Positions 25,512 through 32,140 of a DNA stretch of 32,140 bases are shown piece after piece. Every line of letters starts with the position of its first letter. Positions within the stretch are counted from its first letter, which is position 1. Location: the NCBI GenBank assembly GCA_905479865.1, contig CAJQOD010000036.1, positions 1 through 32,140 of the forward strand, given 5' to 3'. The notes beneath the pieces were generated by a model that saw only the letters and a list, made by a program, of their open reading frames with translations, did no database searches and was not told the origin of the DNA. The translations under genes were made by a program, and so were the position numbers. Source of the DNA: an uncultured Rickettsiaceae bacterium. Lineage in GTDB: Bacteria > Pseudomonadota > Alphaproteobacteria > Rickettsiales > Rickettsiaceae.

Positions 25512-25604
25512 TCACCTTGACCTTAAGTGATTAATACTTTAGATTGCCGGTAACTTGTTAACAAATATAAGTAAATACATATACAAAAGCAACAAAATAG
25601 GCTT

Positions 25605-26864
25605 ATGAATATTCTTAAAATCTTTACTGACTACCGGCAATTCCAGATATTTATACTTGGTATTTTTAGTGGTATGCCCTTAACTATAATATATTCAACT
25701 CTTGCAGGTTGGATGAAGGGAGCAGACATAGATATTGCGATCATCACTAGTTTTGCAATTGCTAGAGTTTTTTATTCCCTAAAATTTATGTGGGCGCCTT
25801 TTGTTGACCAGATAAATCTGCCGGTTATACATAGGATTGGCCATCGTAAAAGCTGGATGTGTTTTATCAGTAGTGTAATAGCATTAATTATATTTTCCTA
25901 CAGTCAGTGTGATCCCAATAACTCCTTATCCGGGCTTTACATTTTGACTATTGCATTGGGCCTGGCTTCTGCGACACTGGATATCGTTATTGATGCTTTT
26001 AGAATTGATACGATAGAGAAAGACAAGCAATCAATCGCTGCAGCTAACGCAGTGTTTGGCTATTTACTAGGTGGCTTGATCTCCGGTGCCGGGGCATTTT
26101 ATATGGCTGAAGATTATGGTTGGGAATTTGCCTTTTTGACAATCAGCGCTTTATATATTGTTGGCATTATATTTATGCTAACTCTCAAAGAGCCTAAAAT
26201 TATTCGTAAGAAATTTAAAGCATTCACTTTGCATTCGTGGAAAGTTATGACAATTGATCCTTTTGCCGACTTCCTAAAAAGAGACGGAGCTATTATTATA
26301 TTGCTTGCTGTAATATTTTATAAACTTGGTGATGCGATGTTAGGTGTGGTTGCAACTCCATTTTATATGGAGCTTGGCTTTACCCTTAAAGAGATAGCCA
26401 GAACGGTAAAAGTTTTTGGTTTGTCAGCTTTGGTTATCGGTTCATATATAGGCGGCTTTATTATGTATCGTTTTGGTCATTTTAAAGGTTTGTTAATTGG
26501 TGGGATAGCACAAAGTATTACTAATTTGTCGTTTGTTTGGCTGCATCACATGGGACACGACACAAATGCTCTGTTTGTTGCAATAGCCATAGAAAATCTG
26601 GCATCCGGTATGGGTAATGCTGCTTTGATAGGTTATTTGAGCTATTTATGTAACAAACAATTTTCTGCTACGCAATATGCGCTATTTAGCAGTGCATCTG
26701 GTTTATTTAGTCATACAATCGTGATGTATGGCGGTTCGCTTGTGAAAATGATGGGCTGGGATATGTATTTCATTATGACGATTCTGTTGGCGATTCCAGG
26801 GCTAATATTGTTGTTGTATTTGAATAATAAATATGGGTTTTCCAATAATCCAAGTGTAGATTAG
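25605..26864 (+). CDS. ampG: AmpG-like MFS permease
   Basis: This 419-aa transporter has about 12 hydrophobic spans. The N-terminus, with GIFSGMPLTIIYSTLAGWMK, then YSLKFMWAPFVDQ and HRIGHRKSWM, follows the AmpG pattern. AmpG imports anhydro-muropeptides for peptidoglycan recycling. Rickettsia genomes carry several AmpG-like paralogues whose true substrates may differ, so the substrate is not assured. A D,D-carboxypeptidase gene follows about 110 bases downstream on the same strand. Confidence 0.85.
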   Translation: MNILKIFTDYRQFQIFILGIFSGMPLTIIYSTLAGWMKGADIDIAIITSFAIARVFYSLKFMWAPFVDQINLPVIHRIGHRKSWMCFISSVIALIIFSYSQCDPNNSLSGLYILTIALGLASATLDIVIDAFRIDTIEKDKQSIAAANAVFGYLLGGLISGAGAFYMAEDYGWEFAFLTISALYIVGIIFMLTLKEPKIIRKKFKAFTLHSWKVMTIDPFADFLKRDGAIIILLAVIFYKLGDAMLGVVATPFYMELGFTLKEIARTVKVFGLSALVIGSYIGGFIMYRFGHFKGLLIGGIAQSITNLSFVWLHHMGHDTNALFVAIAIENLASGMGNAALIGYLSYLCNKQFSATQYALFSSASGLFSHTIVMYGGSLVKMMGWDMYFIMTILLAIPGLILLLYLNNKYGFSNNPSVD

Positions 26865-26975
26865 TCAACACCATGATTGTAATATTAACTAATAAAAAAA
26901 ATTACTATTTGATGATGTTAACTTTTTTGTGTTACGGTCGTGACATCTAGTTGTGTTTGTTTACAGGCGAAAACC

Positions 26976-27845
26976 ATGCTAAGAAAGCTTTTTTCTATAA
27001 TAGTAGCTCTTTTTGTTGTTAGCGTTATGCTTTCAACGTTGGTCGCAGATGCAGCACAAAGAAAGCGTACGAAAACAGCTGTTCCCATTCAAACTAGCCT
27101 TATTGTTGATGGTAAGTCAGGTAAAATCCTGCATTCCCGTAATGCCAGAACCAAGATTTACCCCGCCTCTCTTACAAAAGTTATGACGATATATTTGATT
27201 TTTGAAGCTCTTGAATCTGGAAAACTTAGTTTAAATCAGCGTTTTTATGTTTCAAAATATGCAGCGCGTGCCTTGCCATCAAAGCTATACCTAAAAGCCG
27301 GGCAGCGCGTAACAGTCAGAGATACTATTTTGGCTCTTACTGTTAAATCAGCCAATGATGCAGCGCGAGTTGCCGCAGAAAATATAGCCGGCTCAGAAAA
27401 AAGATTTGCCAGATTGATGACCATACGTGCTCGTCAGCTAGGGATGACAAATACCAACTTTATCAATGCTTCCGGATGGCACGATCCAAAACAGGTAACA
27501 ACTGCTGTTGATCTTGCCAAATTATCAATTGCCATTAAGCGTGACTTTCCACAATATTATCACTTTTTCAATAAAACCAGTTTCAAGTTCCAGGGTAAAA
27601 ACATTCGCAGCCATAATAGGGTAACAGCAACTTATCCGGGTGCAGAAGGCTTAAAAACCGGTTTTCATACACCTGCTGGCTGTAATTTAATCACTACGGC
27701 AACTAGAGGCAATAAAAGTCTGGTAGGAGTGGTCACAGGAAGCAGAAGCAGTACCATGCGTGATAAAAAAATGGTTCAATTACTTGATCAGCATTTTGGT
27801 GTGAAGCATAACACCATCAAAAAAACCGGTCGTCCGATACGATAA
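26976..27845 (+). CDS. D-alanyl-D-alanine carboxypeptidase (DacF/PBP5-like, S11)
   Basis: This 289-aa exported penicillin-binding protein has all three active-site motifs: SLTK (Ser65, Lys68), SAN (125-127) and KTG (227-229). It would trim the terminal D-Ala from peptidoglycan stem peptides. The ATG at 26976 is preferred because it begins directly with a signal peptide (MLRKLFSIIVALFVV, likely cleaved after ADA). An in-frame GTG at 26940 would add 12 residues. It lacks the second beta-domain and the C-terminal amphipathic anchor of longer PBP5 proteins, so it may be soluble in the periplasm. A weak AGGCGA ribosome-binding site precedes it. Confidence 0.9.
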   Translation: MLRKLFSIIVALFVVSVMLSTLVADAAQRKRTKTAVPIQTSLIVDGKSGKILHSRNARTKIYPASLTKVMTIYLIFEALESGKLSLNQRFYVSKYAARALPSKLYLKAGQRVTVRDTILALTVKSANDAARVAAENIAGSEKRFARLMTIRARQLGMTNTNFINASGWHDPKQVTTAVDLAKLSIAIKRDFPQYYHFFNKTSFKFQGKNIRSHNRVTATYPGAEGLKTGFHTPAGCNLITTATRGNKSLVGVVTGSRSSTMRDKKMVQLLDQHFGVKHNTIKKTGRPIR

Positions 27846-27942
27846 ACCCGATCATCTTCAAACAAACATGCACGTGCGCAATAGATTATAATCTATTAAT
27901 TATGGGTTAAATGATTTGTTCCATAGGTTATAAGTGTAATTT

Positions 27943-28131
27943 TTAAGGGAACATTGCAAGATGATCTTTTTTGTTCATTTCATCATTGAGCTTGTTCCTG
28001 CAATCCTCACATACATCTAAGTACGTCTGCGTTTTTTCGTAGGCGTGTATTTCTAGCTGATTCAAAAATCTTCGCCTTGTAATATCCTTTAAGAAACACC
28101 TATTTTCCGTGAAATTTGCTTTTTCAAAATA
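27943..28131 (-). pseudogene. Start-less coding remnant with a CxxC motif
   Basis: A minus-strand frame is open for 62 codons, from just after a TAA at 28132-28134 to the stop at 27943-27945. It reads CFLKDITRRRFLNQLEIHAY, then EKTQTYLDVCEDCRNKLNDE, ending HLAMFP. Its charged, non-repetitive composition and CEDC pair look protein-coding, but there is no ATG at its 5' end. A TTG inside it (about residue 24), preceded by AAGG, could start a 40-aa peptide. Function and family are not recognised. It occupies the middle of the 373-base gap between the carboxypeptidase gene and 28219; the rest of that gap is very AT-rich with no other gene. Confidence 0.4.
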
Positions 28132-28218
28132 TTATTTAATAAATAAAAATAATTATTGACTAATAGTTATAAAATATATATGAAACTGTTTTTATTATAT
28201 TAAAATTATTTAACTATT

Positions 28219-28605
28219 ATGACATATACACTTAATATCGCACAATCAACAGATCAAAACGTATATCCTCTTTCAGAGCAGTTTATAAAATTTGCTTCAG
28301 GCGCGTATTCTGATAATATGGAAGAGGCATATAACAGTTTTTACGCACTAGTAAATTATTTTGAATCAGGCTGTGCAACAACTGCAGAGCGTCAGTTTTT
28401 AGTAACAGAGAATAATAATTTTATTGAACATTTAATACGTGATTTACGACGTGATTATCCAGAAGCGAGTGAATTGCTAAGAAGTGCAGTTGAGCAAGTT
28501 ATTGCGACTACAGAGCAGGAGAACCCAAGTAATTATGATTTAGAGGACTATTCTGATGAAGAAGAAATTGATATTATGGGAGATCATTCTGCAACGGATG
28601 CATAG
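28219..28605 (+). CDS. Small acidic protein of unknown function
   Basis: This 128-aa protein is not recognised. It has no signal peptide or membrane segment. Residues about 15-100 look helical (FIKFASGAYSDNMEEAYNSF, IEHLIRDLRRDYPEASELL). The C-terminal 30 residues are strongly acidic and probably disordered (DYSDEEEIDIMGD). A TTGACT at 28156-28161 could be part of a promoter, but the region is too AT-rich to define a -10 box. It is convergent with the GTA-like lysis genes. The stop codon forms part of a hairpin shared between the two transcription units. Confidence 0.6.
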   Translation: MTYTLNIAQSTDQNVYPLSEQFIKFASGAYSDNMEEAYNSFYALVNYFESGCATTAERQFLVTENNNFIEHLIRDLRRDYPEASELLRSAVEQVIATTEQENPSNYDLEDYSDEEEIDIMGDHSATDA

Positions 28606-28624
28606 TTTTTGTTAGACAAAAACT
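28604..28624. terminator. Perfect hairpin between convergent genes
   Basis: AGTTTTTG (28604-28611) and CAAAAACT (28617-28624) form an 8-bp perfect stem with a 5-base loop. It overlaps the stop codon of the acidic protein gene and lies 17 bases beyond the endolysin stop on the other strand. It is suited to act as a bidirectional terminator, although the stem has only two G-C pairs. Confidence 0.45.
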
Positions 28625-28641
28625 GAAGCGCAGTTGGGGTT

Positions 28642-29085
28642 TTAGTTAAGTTCCAACAGGAAGAGTTTTTTCTCAGTCTTGCGTCGTTTGACCAAGCCTG
28701 GTAGTTTTTTGCCGCCGGCATATACCCATTTTTCAAACTCCTTGCCGGCTTCTTTATATAAATCATAATTTATTTTTTGCCTTAGAATAGAACGCTGAAG
28801 TGCAGCACCTCCGAGGTTAAAGGTAAATGATACTAAAGCAGCAAATTGGTCATCTGACAGAGGGTTGTTTATATATTTAAGTACTGCACGTTCAGAACGT
28901 AGCAAATCTTTCTTTAGTATTATTTCAGCTCTTTCTTCTGATACTTTACCATATCTGTCACTGGGTAATAATTTATGACCATAGCCAATAGTAAAATATC
29001 CTCCGGCACATATATACGGCTCTGATTTAAAGCCTTCAAAATGTTTAATAAGCTCAATACCCTGCAGGTTTGTAAATCTATGCAT
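28642..29085 (-). CDS. GH24 endolysin (lysozyme) of a GTA/phage-like lysis module
   Basis: This 147-aa lysozyme of the T4/P1 type would cut the glycan strands of peptidoglycan. The catalytic pattern is Glu17, 8 residues, Cys26, 5 residues, Thr32 (HFEGF..ICAGGYFTIGYG), the E-8-(D/C)-5-T triad with Cys in the middle. Later motifs QFAALVSFTFNLG and GLVKRRKTEKKLF are typical. No signal or signal-anchor sequence is seen, so export would depend on a holin. The holin-like gene lies 9 bases upstream. Confidence 0.92.
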   Translation of the reverse strand: MHRFTNLQGIELIKHFEGFKSEPYICAGGYFTIGYGHKLLPSDRYGKVSEERAEIILKKDLLRSERAVLKYINNPLSDDQFAALVSFTFNLGGAALQRSILRQKINYDLYKEAGKEFEKWVYAGGKKLPGLVKRRKTEKKLFLLELN

Positions 29086-29094
29086 GTAAGTATT

Positions 29095-29550
29095 TTATTT
29101 TTTCCAGACACGTCTGAAAGTTTGTTGACCGTAGTAAAAGCTGATAATGCCGGCAAAAATCGCCTGATCATCAATGCTCCATATTACTTCCAGATATTCA
29201 ATTACGTGGGTGCTGGAAGAAATAGCTTTATATTGCAAATATTTTACTCCTATATACATAAGGAAGAAGCTATAGGCCAATATAGGTCGTACTGATCCGT
29301 TGAGCGCATCGACCCATTTAATCTCAGTTTTGTAGGTCGAATATAGTGACGCCTGTTCAAGTATATCTCTGGAGATATGTATTTCTTCCAGGCTTTTTGC
29401 TGCGTTTGTTGCGTTATATTCTATTTGTTTATTTAGTATGTCAAGTTCATGTTTTTTATCATTTATGTCTTTAAAATATTTAATAATTTCTGGAATAATA
29501 GAGCTGATAAAGCCTGCAATTGAGGCAAGTAGTGTAATCATAATTTTCAC
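29095..29550 (-). CDS. GTA-type holin with three membrane segments
   Basis: This 151-aa protein has a hydrophobic N-terminal segment (about 4-20), a charged helical stretch (about 25-60), and a central WVDALNGSVRPILAYSFFLM segment (about 79-105). A last hydrophobic segment contains AIFAGIISFYYGQ. This matches the 3-TM holin family associated with gene transfer agent release. It would permeabilise the inner membrane to let the adjacent endolysin reach the wall. It is packed 3 bases after the DUF2793 gene and 9 bases before the endolysin gene. Confidence 0.78.
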   Translation of the reverse strand: MKIMITLLASIAGFISSIIPEIIKYFKDINDKKHELDILNKQIEYNATNAAKSLEEIHISRDILEQASLYSTYKTEIKWVDALNGSVRPILAYSFFLMYIGVKYLQYKAISSSTHVIEYLEVIWSIDDQAIFAGIISFYYGQQTFRRVWKK

Positions 29551-29553
29551 TCT

Positions 29554-30231
29554 TTAGAATTGATAATTTTGTGCAATAATTTTTCCCAAAAAATGCACAG
29601 TTTCCGGCAGTCGATATAATTTTATGAGGTCAGTTGCATTTGGGTTTTTGCTCATTACGTGAGGAGCTTTATCCTCCCACAGAATATTCTCAGGCCAGGT
29701 AAGAGCGTATGATGCGTCGTAGCATTGTTTAATCATTATCGTAAGTTCAGGTATAGCTACTTGTTCCAAACCAAGTGTGGCATCACCGTTTAAGTAAAGA
29801 TAAAGATATGATTTATCAGCAGGGGCTTCAAATACCTCGTTAATACCGGTGAAATTCTTATCAATACTGGGTATGGCTACGTTTTTATTACTACTTTCAT
29901 TATTACTATTTAATTGAATTTCCTGCCATTGATTGTCGATATATAACAGGAAATTATGGCTTTTGAGGGAAAATACCAGCATTCCCTGTGCAGGCAGGAA
30001 ATATTGTGTTCCTTTGGATTCATGCGACATGTAGCATATATGATCTGTATACTCGCCTGCAGTAATTATATATTTTTCACCGATTGCCAGATTATCAGGT
30101 ATATCTTCAATAAATCCGTTGACAGTAAAATTTAGAAAACTATCTATTTTAAGCAGGGATTCATTAAATGTTACATCTTTGTTTATCTGGCCTGGAACCA
30201 TCAGGTTCATGCTAAAGCAAGTTGTTTTCAT
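29554..30231 (-). CDS. DUF2793 protein (GTA/prophage tail-associated)
   Basis: This 225-aa protein resembles DUF2793 proteins. The N-terminal LMVPGQINKDVTFNESLLKI matches their G-Q-x-x-K-x-V-x-x-N-E-x-L motif. NLAIGEKYIITAGEYTDH and FSLKSHNFLLYIDNQWQEI follow the repeated strand pattern. DUF2793 genes commonly follow the tail host-specificity gene in GTA-like clusters and prophages of alphaproteobacteria, and here it lies 13 bases after such a gene. The C-terminal part (about 130-225) is a separate region of unknown role, possibly receptor-binding. Confidence 0.72.
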   Translation of the reverse strand: MKTTCFSMNLMVPGQINKDVTFNESLLKIDSFLNFTVNGFIEDIPDNLAIGEKYIITAGEYTDHICYMSHESKGTQYFLPAQGMLVFSLKSHNFLLYIDNQWQEIQLNSNNESSNKNVAIPSIDKNFTGINEVFEAPADKSYLYLYLNGDATLGLEQVAIPELTIMIKQCYDASYALTWPENILWEDKAPHVMSKNPNATDLIKLYRLPETVHFLGKIIAQNYQF

Positions 30232-30244
30232 ATATTATACTCTT

Positions 30245-32140
30245 CTAGTTATTTATTCTAAGTATACTGACCTGATAGTTATCACTAAGGGCAAGGGAGC
30301 TAATATCAATCATTATTTCGTTTTTGGCAGTTTTATCTTCGTAAACTTTATCGCCATCAGTAATCAGAATGGTAAATTCAGTATTTGTCTCTGCTTCTGC
30401 CGACTGCCAATTGCCATCATTTTTGAGTCGCAAGATCCATTTGAGATGTAATTTATTCTTGATGATTTCCTGCTGCGTTATATATGGAGCCAAAGGCATA
30501 AGTGCCTTATTCAAATATGTCATTGATTTTTCAATATTACAGGATTTGAATATAACATTTTGATTTTCCAGTTTTTTTGCAACAGGAAGTATATTGACTC
30601 CTGAATTAATAATAACAAAATCTTCACTGAGGGTATGCGTATTGATAAATTCTTCCGTACCCATATTTCCACGAGTCAGGTATGAAATCTTGTATAATTT
30701 ATCCTGAATCTTTTCTATATTTTTAAAACTCACCAGTTCCTCGCCCACCATGGCAAACTGCCATTCACTTGACGCATATTTTTCCAGTTTATCAGCACTA
30801 ACAAGAATCTCACTGACCTGATCAATTATAAAAATATTTGCCAAGGGAGATTGTTCAAAATTCACAACTCTACCAATTGAATGCGTTGGTTTTAAATTAG
30901 TAATACGATTCCAGTTGTCGCTTAAATTGCCGGCAAGTTTTGTATATAGAGATGCATTGTAGTTATTTTGCAAATAGACGGCCAGGTATGGAGTATTTAT
31001 ATCTTCAAGGGCGAATGGTAAATCCAGAATAACAAGAGTGCTTGCATCATCAAAGTTCTGAGTTATATCCAATTTATTTTTTGCAAAGGGTATGCTGAAA
31101 TAACTGTTTCGGTCATCGACTATGCCGATAACAATTATCCGGTTATTATCTATTTGTATATTAATTATTCTGATTGAATATTGTTTAGTTATATGTTGCA
31201 GGATAATAAAATCTGCCGGTTTCAGTTGCAGGGTGCTAGTGCTATTATTTAAAATAAATCTAATTACTTTATCTTCAACTGAGGCATTTTTAAGTATGAT
31301 CTGTCCGATTTTATTCGCCTCCTCCTCTGTTATTGCAATAGGCAGGCGTATTAGAGCTTTACTGGTATATGAGTTTGTTTCGTTGTTTATATAGATATAA
31401 TTTGTGTCGTACTCTTTATGTTGATTGATAAAATATAAATCTATTTTGCTTAAAGTAACTTCTTTGGGGATTTCAATTTCTTCTACGAAACTGTTATCTG
31501 AAAGCTTTAGGAACTCTTCTGAATTGACAGTAATTTCTTGCTTGAAGCCTCTTTTATAAAAGGAAATTACCTCTTTGTTGCTTGCACAAATATCAAAAAA
31601 ATATGATGTTCTTAAGATGTTGATGGCATTTATCGCTGTTATTTGATTATTAAAGACCAGACCTTCAATTGGTTCATCAACAGTGCTTACTTCGATATTA
31701 TCTGTGTTAATTCCGCATTTGTTGGAAATTTCAAGAAGAATGGAGGCCAGGCTGCTGGTGCCAAATTTATTATTTACCCAATGACCTTTTTCCCATAAAT
31801 ATCCATCACGCCAAACTGTCGTATGCGGCCATGCAGGGTAGGGTCGTGCATCCCAGGTCCAAAGGAACATTTCGCCTATATATTCCTGAGCTTGCCAATA
31901 TTCTATAAATGCACGAATGGCTTTTCTTTGGATGGAAAAGTCGATTGCACCGCTGGAATGCCTTGGTACTCCACCATCGATACATTTAGGATCAAAGAAA
32001 ATATTCGGTTGATTTGGCGCTTTGTCGATAGAAGGGAAGCCAAACTCGGTAAACCAGACAGGTTTTGTGCGTGGTTGCCACTGGGTGACTTGGCCATCCG
32101 GGTTCGTATGAGTATTTTCCCACCAGTAGCGTATGTTCTT
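30245..32140 (-). CDS. GTA-like TIM-barrel tail protein (gp15/host specificity), 5' end outside window
   Basis: The frame stays open from the stop at 30245 to the window edge, giving 631 residues of a longer protein (GTA gp15 homologues exceed 1,000). The first residues visible (KNIRYWWENTHTNPDG, then KPVWFTEFGFPSIDKAPNQP) and MFLWTWDARPYPAWP belong to the TIM-barrel domain of gene transfer agent baseplate/tail proteins. GHWVNNKFGTSSLASILLEI opens the following tail-protein region. An internal Met at 31870 is not the start, since homology continues upstream. It heads the cluster tail protein, DUF2793, holin, endolysin. Confidence 0.88.
   Translation of the reverse strand, partial: KNIRYWWENTHTNPDGQVTQWQPRTKPVWFTEFGFPSIDKAPNQPNIFFDPKCIDGGVPRHSSGAIDFSIQRKAIRAFIEYWQAQEYIGEMFLWTWDARPYPAWPHTTVWRDGYLWEKGHWVNNKFGTSSLASILLEISNKCGINTDNIEVSTVDEPIEGLVFNNQITAINAINILRTSYFFDICASNKEVISFYKRGFKQEITVNSEEFLKLSDNSFVEEIEIPKEVTLSKIDLYFINQHKEYDTNYIYINNETNSYTSKALIRLPIAITEEEANKIGQIILKNASVEDKVIRFILNNSTSTLQLKPADFIILQHITKQYSIRIINIQIDNNRIIVIGIVDDRNSYFSIPFAKNKLDITQNFDDASTLVILDLPFALEDINTPYLAVYLQNNYNASLYTKLAGNLSDNWNRITNLKPTHSIGRVVNFEQSPLANIFIIDQVSEILVSADKLEKYASSEWQFAMVGEELVSFKNIEKIQDKLYKISYLTRGNMGTEEFINTHTLSEDFVIINSGVNILPVAKKLENQNVIFKSCNIEKSMTYLNKALMPLAPYITQQEIIKNKLHLKWILRLKNDGNWQSAEAETNTEFTILITDGDKVYEDKTAKNEIMIDISSLALSDNYQVSILRINN

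Noticed and set aside
31903-32097. Separate minus-strand 64-aa open frame upstream of the tail protein
   Set aside because: The neighbouring frame continues the TIM-barrel tail protein with clear homology to the window edge, so this is an out-of-frame shadow.

Overview
This AT-rich window looks like chromosome of an obligate intracellular alphaproteobacterium of the order Rickettsiales, most likely family Rickettsiaceae. That is inference from gene content: a PrtD/HlyD-type type I secretion pair, hslVU, an AmpG-type permease, a lone adducin-like class II aldolase, pieces of an alphaproteobacterial gene-transfer-agent (GTA) tail and lysis cluster, decayed insertion sequences and mobile-element integrase, and an intergenic palindrome of the kind common in Rickettsia. 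Genus cannot be fixed from the sequence alone.

Layout. 1-430: 3' end of an IS982-type transposase, then tRNA-Ala(TGC). 456-3815 (-): type I secretion membrane-fusion protein and ABC exporter. 3963-6595 (-): a tight cluster reading DUF2628 membrane protein, HIT-family hydrolase, aspartate-semialdehyde dehydrogenase, and a shortened, catalytically stripped glutamine-synthetase-like protein. 6691-8576 (+): hslV-hslU. 8779-12699 (+): comM, a 515-aa membrane-anchored protein of unknown function, and a class II aldolase/adducin protein. The unknown gene is bracketed by two 43-bp copies of the comM-end/aldolase-start junction, which marks it as an insertion. 12822-13600: tRNA-Ile(GAT), with a serine-recombinase remnant whose stop codon lies inside the tRNA gene, then an IS982 remnant. 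13605-14135: an unknown protein whose best promoter lies in the IS remnant. 14256-17796 (-): VanX-type D-Ala-D-Ala dipeptidase, tRNA-Arg(CCT), then an operon of a small LptM-like lipoprotein, KdpA without visible KdpB/C, and a lipoprotein M23 peptidase.

17872-22284 (+): TlpA-like thioredoxin, S49 peptidase, a palindromic repeat, a Uup-type ABC-F ATPase and a queuosine-precursor transporter, which overlaps rimM (-) tail to tail. 22858-27845 (+): AsmA-like protein, AmpG-like permease, DacF-type D,D-carboxypeptidase. 27846-28605: a start-less reading-frame remnant and a small acidic unknown protein. 28642-32140 (-): GTA-like TIM-barrel tail protein (running off the window), DUF2793 protein, GTA-type holin and GH24 endolysin, tightly packed.

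Several genes share a cell-wall theme (VanX dipeptidase, M23 endopeptidase, D,D-carboxypeptidase, AmpG permease, aspartate-semialdehyde dehydrogenase for diaminopimelate). The most notable items are the junction duplication around the 515-aa gene, the glutamine-synthetase pseudoenzyme, the KdpA without partners, and the intact-looking GTA tail/lysis module.
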